Source: JACVRM01 sp963809765 (GTDB taxonomy: Bacteria > Actinomycetota > Thermoleophilia > Gaiellales > Gaiellaceae). From it: 64,000 nucleotides of DNA. A program made the translations under genes and the position numbers. Numbering within the stretch: position 1 is the first letter of the stretch; each line of letters begins with the position of its first letter. The notes below the pieces were generated by a model that saw only the letters and a list, made by a program, of their open reading frames with translations, did no database searches and was not told the DNA's origin. The stretch is from positions 310,001 to 374,000 of the forward strand of contig CAWEKT010000001.1 in NCBI GenBank assembly GCA_963809765.1, read 5' to 3'. Below are positions 41,730 to 51,287 of this stretch, in pieces.

Positions 41730-42575
41730 GTGACCGAGGCCACTCTCGCCGTCGCCACCCGTGACCGGCCCGCTCTCGTCGAGCGGTTCCTCGTGCCGCT
41801 GGCGCGAACCGCACGGGAGCGCGGCTGGGACGTCGTCGTCGTCGACCAGAGCCTGAACGGCCGCACGGAGGAGCTGCTGCGGACCGTCGAAGGCCTCCGC
41901 TACCTGCGCAGCGAGCCAGGCCTCTCGCGTGCGCGCAACGTCGCCGCGCGCGACTCGCAGACGTCGGTGATCGCGTTCTGCGACGACGACGTCGAGGTGC
42001 CCGCCGACTGGTTCACCGAGGTGCTGCGCCTCTTCGAGGAGCATCCCGACGCAGGCGTCGTCTGCGGCCCCGTCTGGACGCAGCACGGACAGGCGTTGCC
42101 GGGCGTGCCGCCGGCCGTGTACCGCTGGCCCAGCCACCCGTTCCGCCTCGGCACAGGCGCCAACATCGCCGTCCGGCGCGAAGCGCTGGAGGCAGCCGGC
42201 CTGTTCGACGAGGAGCTCGGCGCCGGCGCGCGCTTCCACGCCGCAGAGGAGACTGACCTGCTCTACCGCATCCAGCGAGCCGGGTTCGCGATCGTCTACT
42301 CCGACCGGCTCGGCATCGTCCACCACGAGTGGCGGACGGTCCGCGACGAGCTGCGGCTGCACTATCGCTACGGCTACGGCGCGGGCGCGCAGACCGCGAA
42401 GCATCATGGCGCCGACGACCACGCGCTTCGCTTCGGCCTGAGCGAGGTCGGCCACCACCTGCACTGGCTCGCCCGCTCGCTCGCTCGCGGCCGCTGGCGG
42501 GCCGCCTCGCACCAGCTGCCGTTCCTCGCCGGCTTCGCAACGGGCTTCGTCCGGCGGCGGCTGCGGCGCCCGTGA
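41730..42575 (+). CDS. Glycosyltransferase family 2
   Basis: Inverting GT-A sugar transferase, about 281 aa. GTG 41730 is preferred to GTG 41712 because GATACT lies 7 nt before it and the conserved fold begins at once (TEATLAVATRDRPALVERF). DVVVVDQSLNGRTEELL, GLSRARNVAARDS and VIAFCDDDVEVPADWF (DDD metal site) are typical. GTGANIAVRREALEAAGLFDEELG, AAEETDLLYRIQRAG (catalytic ED) and a His/Arg-rich C-terminal region with HHEWRT follow. A kinase-like gene starts 13 nt later, probably co-transcribed. Confidence 0.88.
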   Translation: MTEATLAVATRDRPALVERFLVPLARTARERGWDVVVVDQSLNGRTEELLRTVEGLRYLRSEPGLSRARNVAARDSQTSVIAFCDDDVEVPADWFTEVLRLFEEHPDAGVVCGPVWTQHGQALPGVPPAVYRWPSHPFRLGTGANIAVRREALEAAGLFDEELGAGARFHAAEETDLLYRIQRAGFAIVYSDRLGIVHHEWRTVRDELRLHYRYGYGAGAQTAKHHGADDHALRFGLSEVGHHLHWLARSLARGRWRAASHQLPFLAGFATGFVRRRLRRP

Positions 42576-42588
42576 AGCGGAGCAAGCC

Positions 42589-44047
42589 ATGACGGACGTC
42601 GAGCACCGCGCCGACGCGCTCTTCGCGCTCCCCCGGCTGCCACGCACGGCCACGCTCCTCGGCGAGCTGCCCGGCTGGGAGGCGGATCTCGAGCAGCGCA
42701 GCATCGAGCAGGTCCGGGTCGGCGCCGACGTCGCTGTGGCGAGCGGCGACCGCGTCGGGGAGGCGCTCGAGCTGGGTGCGCCGGTGGTGGTCGTCGACGG
42801 CCCGCGCACGGCTGCCCGCGACCTGCGCTCGGCCGGGCTGGCGACCACCCGCCTGCTGCCGATCCCCGTCAGCGGCAGCCCGGTCGTCTATGCCGACCTC
42901 GCGCGCAGGCGGGCGGCGCGCTACGCCATCGAGCGGATCATCGTTCACCCCGAGCGGTGGCGGACCGTACGCAACAGCATCGCCGGGTACGCGCTGCTCG
43001 CGGGGCTTCCACTCCCGGCCGAGCGGCTCGTCACCCTGGGCACACGCGAGCCCGGGCCGCCGGCGCTGCTCGCTGCCGCGGCTCAGGTCGGTCTCGAGGC
43101 TGACGCTCCGTGGGCCATGCTGATCTCGAAAGGCAGCATCGTCCGGCGCAACGCGCTCTTCGTCTTCCCCCGGCGAAGCGGCGAGCCCTCCCACGTGGTC
43201 AAGTTCGCGCGGGCGCCCGGCCTCGAGGCCGCATTCGACCGGGAGCAGCGGGGGTTCGAGCTCGCCCGCGCCGCCGGCGACGTCGTCACGCGGCACGCGA
43301 CCGAGTACCTCGGCCGGTTCCGTTCCGACGGGCTGCATGCATCCGCCGAGACTGCGGCTGTCGGAACCAAGCTCGCGACCCTGCTGCGCCGGCCGGGATC
43401 CACGCAGGACAAGCTCGCCGCCGTCGAGCCCGTGGCCCGCTGGCTGATCGACGTCGCGCGTGCCACCGCGACGCCGCCGGAGGGGCTCGCCCGTCAGCGC
43501 CAGCTGCTGGCGCGCGAGGTGGTGCCGTTCTGGGCCGACCACGGCGCCCCCGCGGGGCTGGTCGATTCCCTGCCGCCGGTGCCCGCCTCCTTCCAGCACA
43601 ACGACATGGCCGAGGAGAACCTCGTCCTGCAGGGTGGCGACTTCCGCGCGCTCGACTGGGAGTGGGTCAACGACCGCGGGCTCCCGCTCGGCGACCTCGT
43701 GTACTTCGCCGTCCACGTCCTGCGCCTCGTCGACGGCGTCGTCTCGGACGAGCCGGCCGAGCGCGACGGCCACTTCGCGTCCCTGCTCGCCGGCGAGGCG
43801 CCGAGCTCGTCCGTGCTCTTCGGCTGGGTGCGCGACGCCGTCGCCGCGCTCGGCTTGCCCGCGGAGGCCGTCGGCCCGCTCGTCATGCTCTCCTGGCTGG
43901 AGCGCGGCTGGATCAGCAAGGTGGAGCGGTTCCGCGCCGAGCAGGTCGGGGGCGAGCCGCTGGGACTGCCGTTCGGCGAGCGCGCGGCCGTTGCCTGGCT
44001 TCGAGGATCCGGCCCTCGGGCCGGCCTGGGACGCCTGGCGGCGCTAA
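42589..44047 (+). CDS. Aminoglycoside phosphotransferase-like kinase, one terminal frameshift
   Basis: Protein of about 485 aa; the C-terminal half has the APH/choline-kinase fold. Catalytic loop FQHNDMAEENLVL (H-x-D-x4-N) is followed by FRALDWEWVNDRGLPLGDLVYF with the metal Asp. The N-terminal half has a candidate nucleotide region SHVVKFARAPGLEAAFDREQ with the ATP Lys. The first ~150 residues resemble nothing I can name. An indel near 44003 is inferred because the alternative frame gives WLEDPALGPAWDAWRR and a stop at 44045-44047, avoiding overlap with the convergent cupin gene. Likely substrate: a sugar or alcohol of the polysaccharide pathway. Confidence 0.7.
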
Positions 44048-44054
44048 CTCTCGG

Positions 44055-44627
44055 TTACGCCCAGGGCAGGCGGTCCCAGTAGGAGGGTCGCTCGCGCCGC
44101 GAAGGCTCGAAGCCCGTGTACGCCTCGTCCGGGTTGTTCGTCTCGACCTCGGCGCCCGCGCCGTGGCGCAGCGCCACCTCCGATACCGGGTAGACGATCT
44201 GCCCGTCCTCCGCTCGCGTGCCGACCATGAGGATCGCGCAGGGCCCGTCGCCAGCACCGACGAAGATGTGCTCGGTCCAGGGTGGGCAGTGGACGAAGTC
44301 CCAGGCGCGCAGGCGGCGCTCCTCGCCCTCGACGAGCAGCAGGCACTCGCCGGAGAGAACGAGGAAGTCCTCCTGGGCGCTCTCGCGGTGGTAGAGCCCG
44401 TTGGGCTCGCCGGGCGCGAGCACGTGAATCCGGAACCCGTACTCCCGGAACCAGATGTCGCCGCTCTCGAACGCGCACTCCGAGCCGGAGGGCTTCTTGT
44501 CGCCTCGCTCTGACGTCAGCCACTGGGCGTCGCGGACGTTGACGACGAACCAGCCCTCGCCGACGGGCGCGAGGCCGGAGCCCTTGTCCTTCAAGGGCGC
44601 TTCGGGGATGGAGCGCGTCTCAGGCAT
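44055..44627 (-). CDS. Cupin domain protein
   Basis: 190-aa double-strand beta-helix protein. The cupin core reads IHVLAPGEPNGLYHRESAQEDFLVLSGE, then ERRLRAWDFVHCPPWTEHIFVGAG, giving one His in motif 1 and one in motif 2. A metal site is possible but lacks part of the usual H-x-H (here YHRES). The C-terminal part VYPVSEVALRHGAGAEVETNNPDEAY, with WDRLPW at the end, suggests a small-molecule binding role. ATG 44627 follows TAGACT with a 6-nt gap. It ends 7 nt from the convergent kinase gene. It could be a sugar isomerase or epimerase or simply a binding protein; I cannot decide. Confidence 0.75.
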   Translation of the reverse strand: MPETRSIPEAPLKDKGSGLAPVGEGWFVVNVRDAQWLTSERGDKKPSGSECAFESGDIWFREYGFRIHVLAPGEPNGLYHRESAQEDFLVLSGECLLLVEGEERRLRAWDFVHCPPWTEHIFVGAGDGPCAILMVGTRAEDGQIVYPVSEVALRHGAGAEVETNNPDEAYTGFEPSRRERPSYWDRLPWA

Positions 44628-44633
44628 GGCGCG

Positions 44634-44639
44634 AGTCTA
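44634..44639 (-). promoter_or_regulatory. Candidate -10 element of the cupin gene, leaderless
   Basis: TAGACT on the minus strand ends 6 nt before ATG 44627; no Shine-Dalgarno. Confidence 0.45.
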
Positions 44640-44738
44640 AGCCGGGGCAGACCCGAGCCGTCGCCTTTCGCGGCTAGAGCGGGGAGTGACGCTGTGGAGG
44701 TGGTCGGCCCGCCGGCGTGACGGGTCAGTCGACGAGCG

Positions 44739-46116
44739 TCATTGCCCACGCAACATGCGCCAGACGTCGAGCGCGATCTCGGTGCAGAGCTCCTCGCGCG
44801 GCCGCGTGCCGTCGACCGCCCGGACGCCCAGGCCGTCGCGCTCCTCGCGGTAGAGGCGCGCCTGGCGCTCGAGCTCGTCGAGCGAGTACTGCTCGGCCTT
44901 GCGGGCGTGCGCGACGGCGGCCGGGACGTCGACGTGGTAGGCGCGCAGCGGGCCGGGGGAGAGGCGCGCGAGCAGCCGGATCTGGCGGCGGAAGCGGACG
45001 CTCCTCGCCGTAGCGGAAGCGTAGGAAGGCGGCGGCGTCGAGCGTGTAGCGGTCGCAGATCACCGCCCGGCCGGCCTTGATGTGGGCGGCCGTCGCCTGT
45101 CGCTGCGCTCGCGCGTGGGTGACCGCCACCGCCGTCACCCAGGCCGCGTTCACGAACGGAACGCGCCGGCGCAGCCTCGATGCCGGCGAGTCGACCACGT
45201 CGGTGTACCAGTCGGTCTTCGGCGCCTCGCCGCCGTCGGCCTTGCTCGTGCCGGACGCAGGCGGCCGCCGCCGCAGACGTCGTATGCGCTCGGCCAGGGC
45301 GATCGCCTTCGTCGCCGGCCAGGCGAGCTTGCCCAGCGTCGAGCCGCCTTCCCAGAGCGTCGTCCACTCGAGCCGCGTCCACTCCATGCGCACGTCGTAG
45401 CCGAGCCGCTCGAGCGCCTTCCGCAGCGCCTCGGCCTGCGAGCTCTTGCCGGCGCCGTCGAGGCCGGAGAACGCGACGAGGAAGCCGCCGCGCTCGGGCG
45501 GCGGCCGCAGCACGCGCCGCCAGCCCTCGGCGCGGGCGCGCTGCGGGTTCATGCCGAGCGCGGCCAGCCGCTCGGCATGCGCAGCCGCGCGCTCGCCCTG
45601 CGACATTCGCTGGCTCTGCTCGTAGGCCGCGCGGAGGCCGTTCAGGCCCCGCTGCATGCCCCAGGCCGCCGCGCGCGCCGGCAGCGGCTGCCCACGCCTC
45701 GGCGTCCTCGGCGAGCGCAGCCTCGAGTCGTGCGCGCCGCTTGTCGTCGAGGGCACCGTCGCCGGCCGACGAGCCGCCGCGCCAGCATGAGCACGAGGTG
45801 GTGCGGCGCCGGACGCGCAAGCCGCTCGAACCCCTCCAGCGGGATCGCGTCGGCGAAGAGTGCGTCGACCTCGGACGGCGGCAGCTCCCAGTCGGCCGCC
45901 GGGATGAGGTCGAGCGCCTCCGCGCTGCAAGCCGCGAACCGCACCCACTCGCCGCAGTGGCTCGTGAACCCCTCGGCTCGAAGCGCCGCGGCGATCGTCG
46001 CCTCCTCCTCGGGCCTGACGACGAGATCGAGATCACGGCCGTGCGGTGGCAGCGACCCCGAGACGACGACGCGTCCGCGGGCGGCATGCGTCCGCGAGCC
46101 GGGCCAGCTCCAGCAT
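44739..46116 (-). CDS. Nucleotidyltransferase-like domain fused to thymidylate-kinase-like P-loop domain, several frameshifts
   Basis: Reconstructed protein of about 455 aa. N-terminal part: VVVSGSLPPHGRDLDLVVRP, the GS-x-D-x-D core of the nucleotidyltransferase fold, followed by FAACSAEALDLIPAADWEL. Middle: helical linker MSQGERAAAHAERLAALGM. C-terminal part: FLVAFSGLDGAGKSSQAEAL (P-loop as in dTMP kinase), KAGRAVICDRYTLDAAAFLRF (DRY/DR motif), and RAVDGTRPREELCTEIALDVWRML. At least four indels are needed (near 46075, 45770, 45690 and 45000). ATG 46116 follows TAGCGT with an 8-nt gap. Function within the polysaccharide locus is unknown; a sugar or nucleotide kinase is possible. Confidence 0.65.
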
Positions 46117-46124
46117 CGGGCGAG

Positions 46125-46130
46125 ACGCTA
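46125..46130 (-). promoter_or_regulatory. Candidate -10 element of the fused kinase gene
   Basis: TAGCGT on the minus strand ends 8 nt before ATG 46116; no Shine-Dalgarno. Confidence 0.35.
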
Positions 46131-46137
46131 CTGGTCG

Positions 46138-47572
46138 CTACCGACAGACGGTCGTGCCCGTGTCCGTGAACGTGCGCCCGGCCTCGGGCAGGAACTGCCA
46201 TCCGTATGAGGCTGGCGCGCAGTCTCGAGCTTCAGCACGCCGAAGGTGTCGTTGTTCCGGACTTCGCTCGCGGCGTGCACCGTGAAGAACGGGTGGTGGC
46301 TGAAGCCGCCGGTGCCGACGACGAACTGGCGGAGGCCCCGCGCGTCGTCGCGGACGCCCGCGGGATTGACGGGCGCGAGCCGCTCGTAGAGGTGGTCGTG
46401 GCCCGAGAGGACGAGGTCTGCCCGGGCGTCGTACAGAGCCTGCCACAGTGGCTGGAGGGCCCGTGAGGTTCGCGCTGTAGCTCGACGAGATGCGCGGGTG
46501 ATGAAGCAGCGCGAGCGTGCAGGACGCCTTCGACGCCGCCAGATCGGTGCGCAGCCACTGCTCCTGAAGGCGAGCCGGCGGCGCAGCCGCCCGGAACGCG
46601 CGTGCAGTTCGAGTTGAGCGCGACCAGGTGCCAGGCTCCGAGGTCGAAGCGAGTAGTAGCCCCCCGGTGAGGGGCCGGCGGCCGCCCCGAAGTACGCGAA
46701 GTACCCGCTGGGCTGCTGGTGACGTCGCACTCGGTGCCGGGCAGCGGGCTCGCGTACTCGTGGTTGCCGAGGATCGGCCGGATCAGCTGCTTGACGCGGC
46801 CCCAGGTCGGCTCGAAGACGGCGTGGTACGCGCTGAGCGAGCCGCACTCATACTGGTTGTCGCCGAGCGCGAGCACCGCGTCCAGGTACGGTCTGGCGGC
46901 GAGCAGGTCGGAGGTCGCGCGCGTGTGGCAGCACATCGGGGTCGTGCCGGCCCCGCCGTTGTAGCCGGGCGTGAGCGGGTCGCACGCGATGTTGCCGGCG
47001 GCTGCGACGGTCACCGTCGGCGCGGGCGGGTCGGCCCTGCGCAGCACGAGCTGCGGGCCGCGGGCCCGTTCTCTCGGCTCAGGAAGACGACGGGGCGCGT
47101 ACCGGACATGGTCAGTACCAGGCCGACGCTGCTCCGCGCGCGCCAGGGCCGTCAGCGTCGACGGTCACCCAGCCGCCGCGCCGGACTCGCAGTCGCACGG
47201 AAGCACGTGCCCGGCCTTGGCGCCCGCGCGTAGCGTGAGCGTTCGCTTCCTGCCACGCTGCGGCGGCGCTGCGGACGGTCACCGTCGCCGGGTGCGACGT
47301 CGCCGCGTACAGGCGCAAGCGTGCGCGCGGTTGACACTCGTGCCCGTCGGGACGGTGAAGCGGAGGTAGGAACGCAGGTCCGGGTCACGCGAGACGAGCA
47401 GCGTCTTCTCGCGGCCGAAGCGGCCCGTCGGCGCCGTCGCGCTGACGGTTGCGTCCGCCGGCGACGCGCACCGTGCTGCGTCACGTCCGCAGTGGAGCGC
47501 GTGTGCGGCAGCCGGCGACGCGCAGAGACAAGCGAGCGGCGAGCGCGACCGCGAGAGCCAGCGAGACCCCAT
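46138..47572 (-). pseudogene. Secreted DNRLRE/CBM96-like domain plus metallophosphoesterase, many frame breaks
   Basis: From ATG 47572 a signal-like start leads to ADATVSATAPTGRFGREKTLLVSRD and SYLRFTVPTGTSVNRARLRLY-like text, a DNRLRE/CBM96-type carbohydrate-associated domain. A calcineurin-like phosphoesterase follows in other frames: VAAAGNIACDPLTPGYN, DAVLALGDNQYECG, IRPILGNHEYASPLPG, LVLSGHDHLYERLAP and VVGTGGFSHHPFF. The product ends SYGWQFLPEAGR...TTVCR at 46138. Five or more indels interrupt the frame. All metal motifs survive, so I suspect sequence error, but real decay cannot be excluded. A TACTCT hexamer lies 7 nt before the start. Confidence 0.65.
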
Positions 47573-47577
47573 TGGTC

Positions 47578-49495
47578 TCAGAGTAGTCGTGAGTAGCGGG
47601 CAATCACGTTCGGCGTCACGTTCACGAGGCGGCCCGATCGTCCTCCTGCCGCGACGAGCGCGGCCAGCTCGTAGAGCCGCGACCCGTGTTCGAGCAGCTC
47701 GCCCGGCAGCAGGAAGAGCGGCGAGTCGACCGTGCTCGCCAGCCAGGCCGGCCCGCCTGCCTTGAGCAGCCGCCGCTCGGCCCGCTCGACGTCGGTGGCG
47801 CTGCCGACGGTGTAGAAGGGCGACCAGCCGTCCCAGTTCCCGGCGGTGAACGGCAGCGCTACGAAGTCACCGTTGCTGAGCGCCGGCCGGCTCTCGCCGA
47901 ACCTCGCCTTCGTCCACATGTACTCGAAGCCGGCGCCGCGCACGGCCTCCACCACGCGCGGCTCGACGGCGCCGGGGCGGCGGTCGTCGAACGGCCGCCG
48001 CTCCTCGAAGAGGCGCTCGAGCCGCAGCCGCCGGACGGCCCGCCCGGCGAGCCCGCGCACGTCCCGCGCTCGCTCGGCAGGCCCCTGGCCGGTCTCGGCC
48101 TCGGCGGCTGGGGGCGGTGCGCCACGCGGGGTGAAGCGGATCACCGGCCGCAGGCCGCGCCGCTCGACACGCGGGGCGTCGTACGGCACGAGCGCGGTGT
48201 CGAGGAGAGGCCACCAGCCCCTGCACTGCGAGCCCGCCCGAACGGGCGTCCGCGAGCGTCCGGTCGAGGACGCCTTCCGGCAGCAGCTCCTCGGCGGCGA
48301 CGCCGTAGCCAGTCGAGCCGGCCAGCGGCTCGAGCAGGCCGGCGACGCCGCCGCGCTCCGGCTCGACCCCGAGGAGCGCGAGCACGGCCGGGTCGGCCGC
48401 CTCGAGCGCCGGGACGGTCAGCACGATGCCCGCGCGCAGGCCGGTGGCGGCGACCAGGTCGACGATGGGCGCGAGGCAGTGCGCCTCCCGCACCATCCCC
48501 GCCCAGAAGACGAGCGTCGTGAGGATCCGGCCCTCGGACGCCCAGCGTTGCAGGGTCGCGTCGTCCGGTTCGGCCGCAGTGCTCTCCGGGAGGGCGGCTC
48601 CGGCTGCCGCGTCGAACGGCGGGCCCGGGTCGAGCACCTGCAGCCCGTGGCCCAGGCGCGCCAGCTCGAGGAAGTCGCGATCGTCGTACTGCCTGCCCCA
48701 CACCGGCTCCGCGGCCGCCGCACGAGCGACTCGGCCCGGCCGATGCACGTCGACCTGCGGGCGGCCGTAGAGCGGGACGAGGCGACGGCGGCGCGCGCGC
48801 GGAAGCTGGGCGGCGACGAGCTCGGGGTCGCCGATGAGGATGCCCTCGCCCCAGGCGGCGTGCCGCTGGGCGAGATCGGCGGTCAGCTCCGCGTACGTTG
48901 CGGCTCCCACCTCGCCGAGGCGCTCGTCCACCCACTCGGCGCGACCGGGCGCCAGGAGCACGCCTCGGTGGCGGCGGCCCTCGAGCGGCCCGGCGGCCGA
49001 CGCCTCGAGGCCGAGGCAGGCGACCCCGGCGAAGAACGCCGGGTACAGGTAGGGCGCCGCCACGACACCGTCAGGCCCCTGCGGCGAGGCGTCTACCACG
49101 AGCACGTCTGCGGGCAGTGGCTCGGAAGCGTGCTCCCAGGCCGCCGCATAGAGTTCGGCCGGATCCGCCGATCGCACCAGCGCCTCGACGCCCGCCGCAT
49201 CGAGGACCGGCCAGAGCGACGAGGCGGGGTCGCCCACCGCGATCACCGCGTACCCGCGGGCGAGCGCGTGGACGTGCTCCGCGTGCCGTCCTCCGGCGAC
49301 CAGGCTGCCGGCGGCCCAGCCCGGCCGCGCGTGCTCGGGCGGGCCGCCCCCGAAGTGCCGGCCCGCGCGCAGGTCGTCGTAGTGGAGCTCGAACTCCCAG
49401 CCGGTCCGCTCGGCCAGCGCGGCGAGCGCGGGCGCGACCGCGAACCGCTGCGGGTCGTGCGCGGAGGCGAGGTAGAGGAGGAGCGTGCGCTTCAC
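47578..49495 (-). CDS. Large protein of unknown function in the exopolysaccharide locus, one frameshift
   Basis: About 638 aa, not recognised. GTG 49495 overlaps the methyltransferase stop (GTGA). N-terminal part KRTLLLYLASAHDPQRFAVAPALAALAER, then a Rossmann-like LPADVLVVDASPQGPDG and FFAGVACLGLEASA. A second region ILTTLVFWAGMVREAHCLAPIVDLVAATGL looks alpha/beta. After an indel near 48210 the chain resumes VPYDAPRVERRGLRPVIRF; the C-terminal part has VRGAGFEYMWTKARFGES and FTAGNWDGWSPFYTVGS, loosely like a polysaccharide deacetylase-type barrel. There is no signal peptide or membrane helix. Its place between sugar-modifying genes suggests a role in polymer synthesis. Confidence 0.65.
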
Positions 49496-50149
49496 GCGCG
49501 CTCGGTCCACCAGAGATGCCACTTGGCCGACCACGGCGGGCCGAACGACTGGCGCCGCACGCAGGCGCAGGCCCGCCGCTTCGAGCGCCCGGCGCATCTC
49601 GGCCGGCTCGTGGTGGCGGACCAGCTTGCGCCACTCGGGCAGGACGCCGCCGCTTCGCATCGTCAGCAACAGCCGCTTGGGACGCCAGTCGACGTAGCGC
49701 GGGTAGGCGGGCACCCACCAGGGCGAGCGGTTCGACGTGTCGACGACGACCTCGCCGCCCGGACGGACGACGCGGGCGAGCTCCCGCAGCCCCGCCTCTA
49801 GGTCGGGCAGGTGCGGCGTCAGGTCGAGCGCGAGCACGGCGTCGAGCTCGCCGTCGGCGAACGGGAGTGAGCGCGCGTCCGCCTCGAGCAGCGACAGGCC
49901 GGGCCAGCGCCGCCGCGCCTCCTCGAGCATCTCCGGCGAGACGTCGACGAGCGTCACGTCGTGCCGTGCCGAGAGCGGGCCGGCGAGACGGCCGTAGCCG
50001 CCGCCGACGTCCGCGATCCGCCGCGGCGGCCCGGCGGCGAAGTGGTCCAGCACGGCGGCGCGCTTGCGCTCGTAGAGCTTCTGGAACGGCCCGGGGTCGT
50101 CCGGGCGGAAGTGGCGCCGGTAGCCGCGCCGGTAGATCGAGCCGGACAG
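49492..50149 (-). CDS. SAM-dependent methyltransferase (class I), 5' boundary unclear, one frameshift
   Basis: Small-molecule or sugar methyltransferase. Text from about 50149: SGSIYRRGYRRHFRPDDPGP, FQKLYERKRAAVLDHF, then the SAM site RRIADVGGGYGRLAGPLSA, VTLVDVSPEMLEEARRR, LLEADARSLPFADGELDAVLALD and LRELARVVRPGGEVVVDTSN. An indel near 49545 hides the natural end FGPPWSAKWHLWWTERA, stopping at 49492. No ATG, GTG or TTG and no stop codon separates it from the upstream glycosyltransferase in any frame, so it is either fused to it or its start has been lost by an error. The boundary given is approximate. Confidence 0.75.
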
Positions 50150-51279
50150 CCCGCCGGCGACCCGCTCGAGCAGCTCCTCGACTCGCGGGACAATTGCCTC
50201 GGCGGCGTACTGGTCCGCCCGCGCCGGCGCCGCGCTCGCTCAGCGACTCGCGCAGGCGCTCGTCGCCGAGCAGCGCGTCGAGCTCGCGGCCGAGCGCGCG
50301 GGCGTCACCCGGCGGCACCAGCCGGCCGACGCCCTGCGCGATCTCCGCCAGCCCGCCCGCCTCGGAGGCCACGACCGGCCTGCCGAGCGCCAGCGCCTCG
50401 ACGCAGACGTAGCCGAAGCTCTCCCAGAGCGACGGGAGCGCGACGATCTCGGCCCGCGCGACGATCGCGAGCGCCTGCTCGCGCGGCAGCTCACCGGTCA
50501 GGAGCACGCGGTCCTCGACCGGCGCGAGCACGTCCTCGACGCGTGCCATCAGGGCGCCGTCCTCGTCGTGCGGGTCACGGCCGATCAGCACGGCGTGCAC
50601 GTCGGGGTGCCGCGGCAGCACCTCGGCGAGCGCGGTCGCGAGGGGCTCGATGCCCTTGCGGCGCTCGAGCCGGCCGAAGAAGCAGACGAATCTGCCCGGC
50701 AGGGGCGGCGGGGTGGTGCGGGCGGCGTCCTCGCGGACGGCGTCGACGTCGGTCGGGTTGGGGATGATCTCGACGGAGGGCAGGCCCCACTCGCCGCCGA
50801 CGCGGTCGGCGATCGCCCGGGTCGGCGCATAGACCGCTGCGCTTCGCTGCGCCTGCTCGCGCTCGAGCCGGCGGACGAGCGACGTCTCCTCGAGCAGGCG
50901 TCCGTGGTTGAGCTCCTCGAGCACGTAGGTCGGGGTGGCCAGGCGGGTGACGACCGGGATGCGCCCGAAGCGGGTCGCCCACCACGCCTCGGCATCCCAC
51001 TCGGCCGCGTGCACCACCTCGGCGCCCACGCGGCGCGCGGCAGCCGCGATTCGCCGCAGCGAGAGCAGCCGCTCGGCCGTCGCGTGGGGCACCCAGCGAT
51101 GGCGGAGCTCGTGCACCACCACCCCGTCACGCTCGGCCGTGGCGCCCTCGCCCCGCGTGAAGACGTGCACCTCGTGGCCGCGCCCGGCGAGACCCGGCGG
51201 CGAGCACCGACGTGTTGGTGCCGATGCCACCCCCGCGCGCGGCCGGCGGGTACTCACGGGAGACGAGAGCGATGCGCAC
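50150..51279 (-). CDS. Glycosyltransferase family 4, frameshifts at both ends
   Basis: GT-B sugar transferase, about 375 aa. From GTG 51279: RIALVSREYPPAARGGGIGT and NTSVLAAG; an indel near 51190 precedes LAGRGHEVHVFTRGEG. Body: AEVVHAAEWDAEAWWATRFG, VVTRLATPTYVLEELNHG, VEIIPNPTDVDAVRED, FVCFFGRLERRKGIEPLATAL, VLLTGELPREQALAIVARA and LPSLWESFGYVCVEALALGRPVVASEAGG with the family E-x7-E. Another indel near 50215 leads to DQYAAEAIVPRVEELLERV, the expected C-terminal helix. It then runs without a stop into the methyltransferase. It belongs to the long minus-strand unit 54995 to about 46 kb. Confidence 0.82.
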
Positions 51280-51287
51280 CCGGGCGC

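Noticed and set aside
42589..44082. Taking the kinase-like gene to its in-frame stop at 44082
   Set aside because: This would overlap the cupin gene by 28 nt and end in unlikely sequence; the alternate frame ends naturally at 44047 with WLEDPALGPAWDAWRR.
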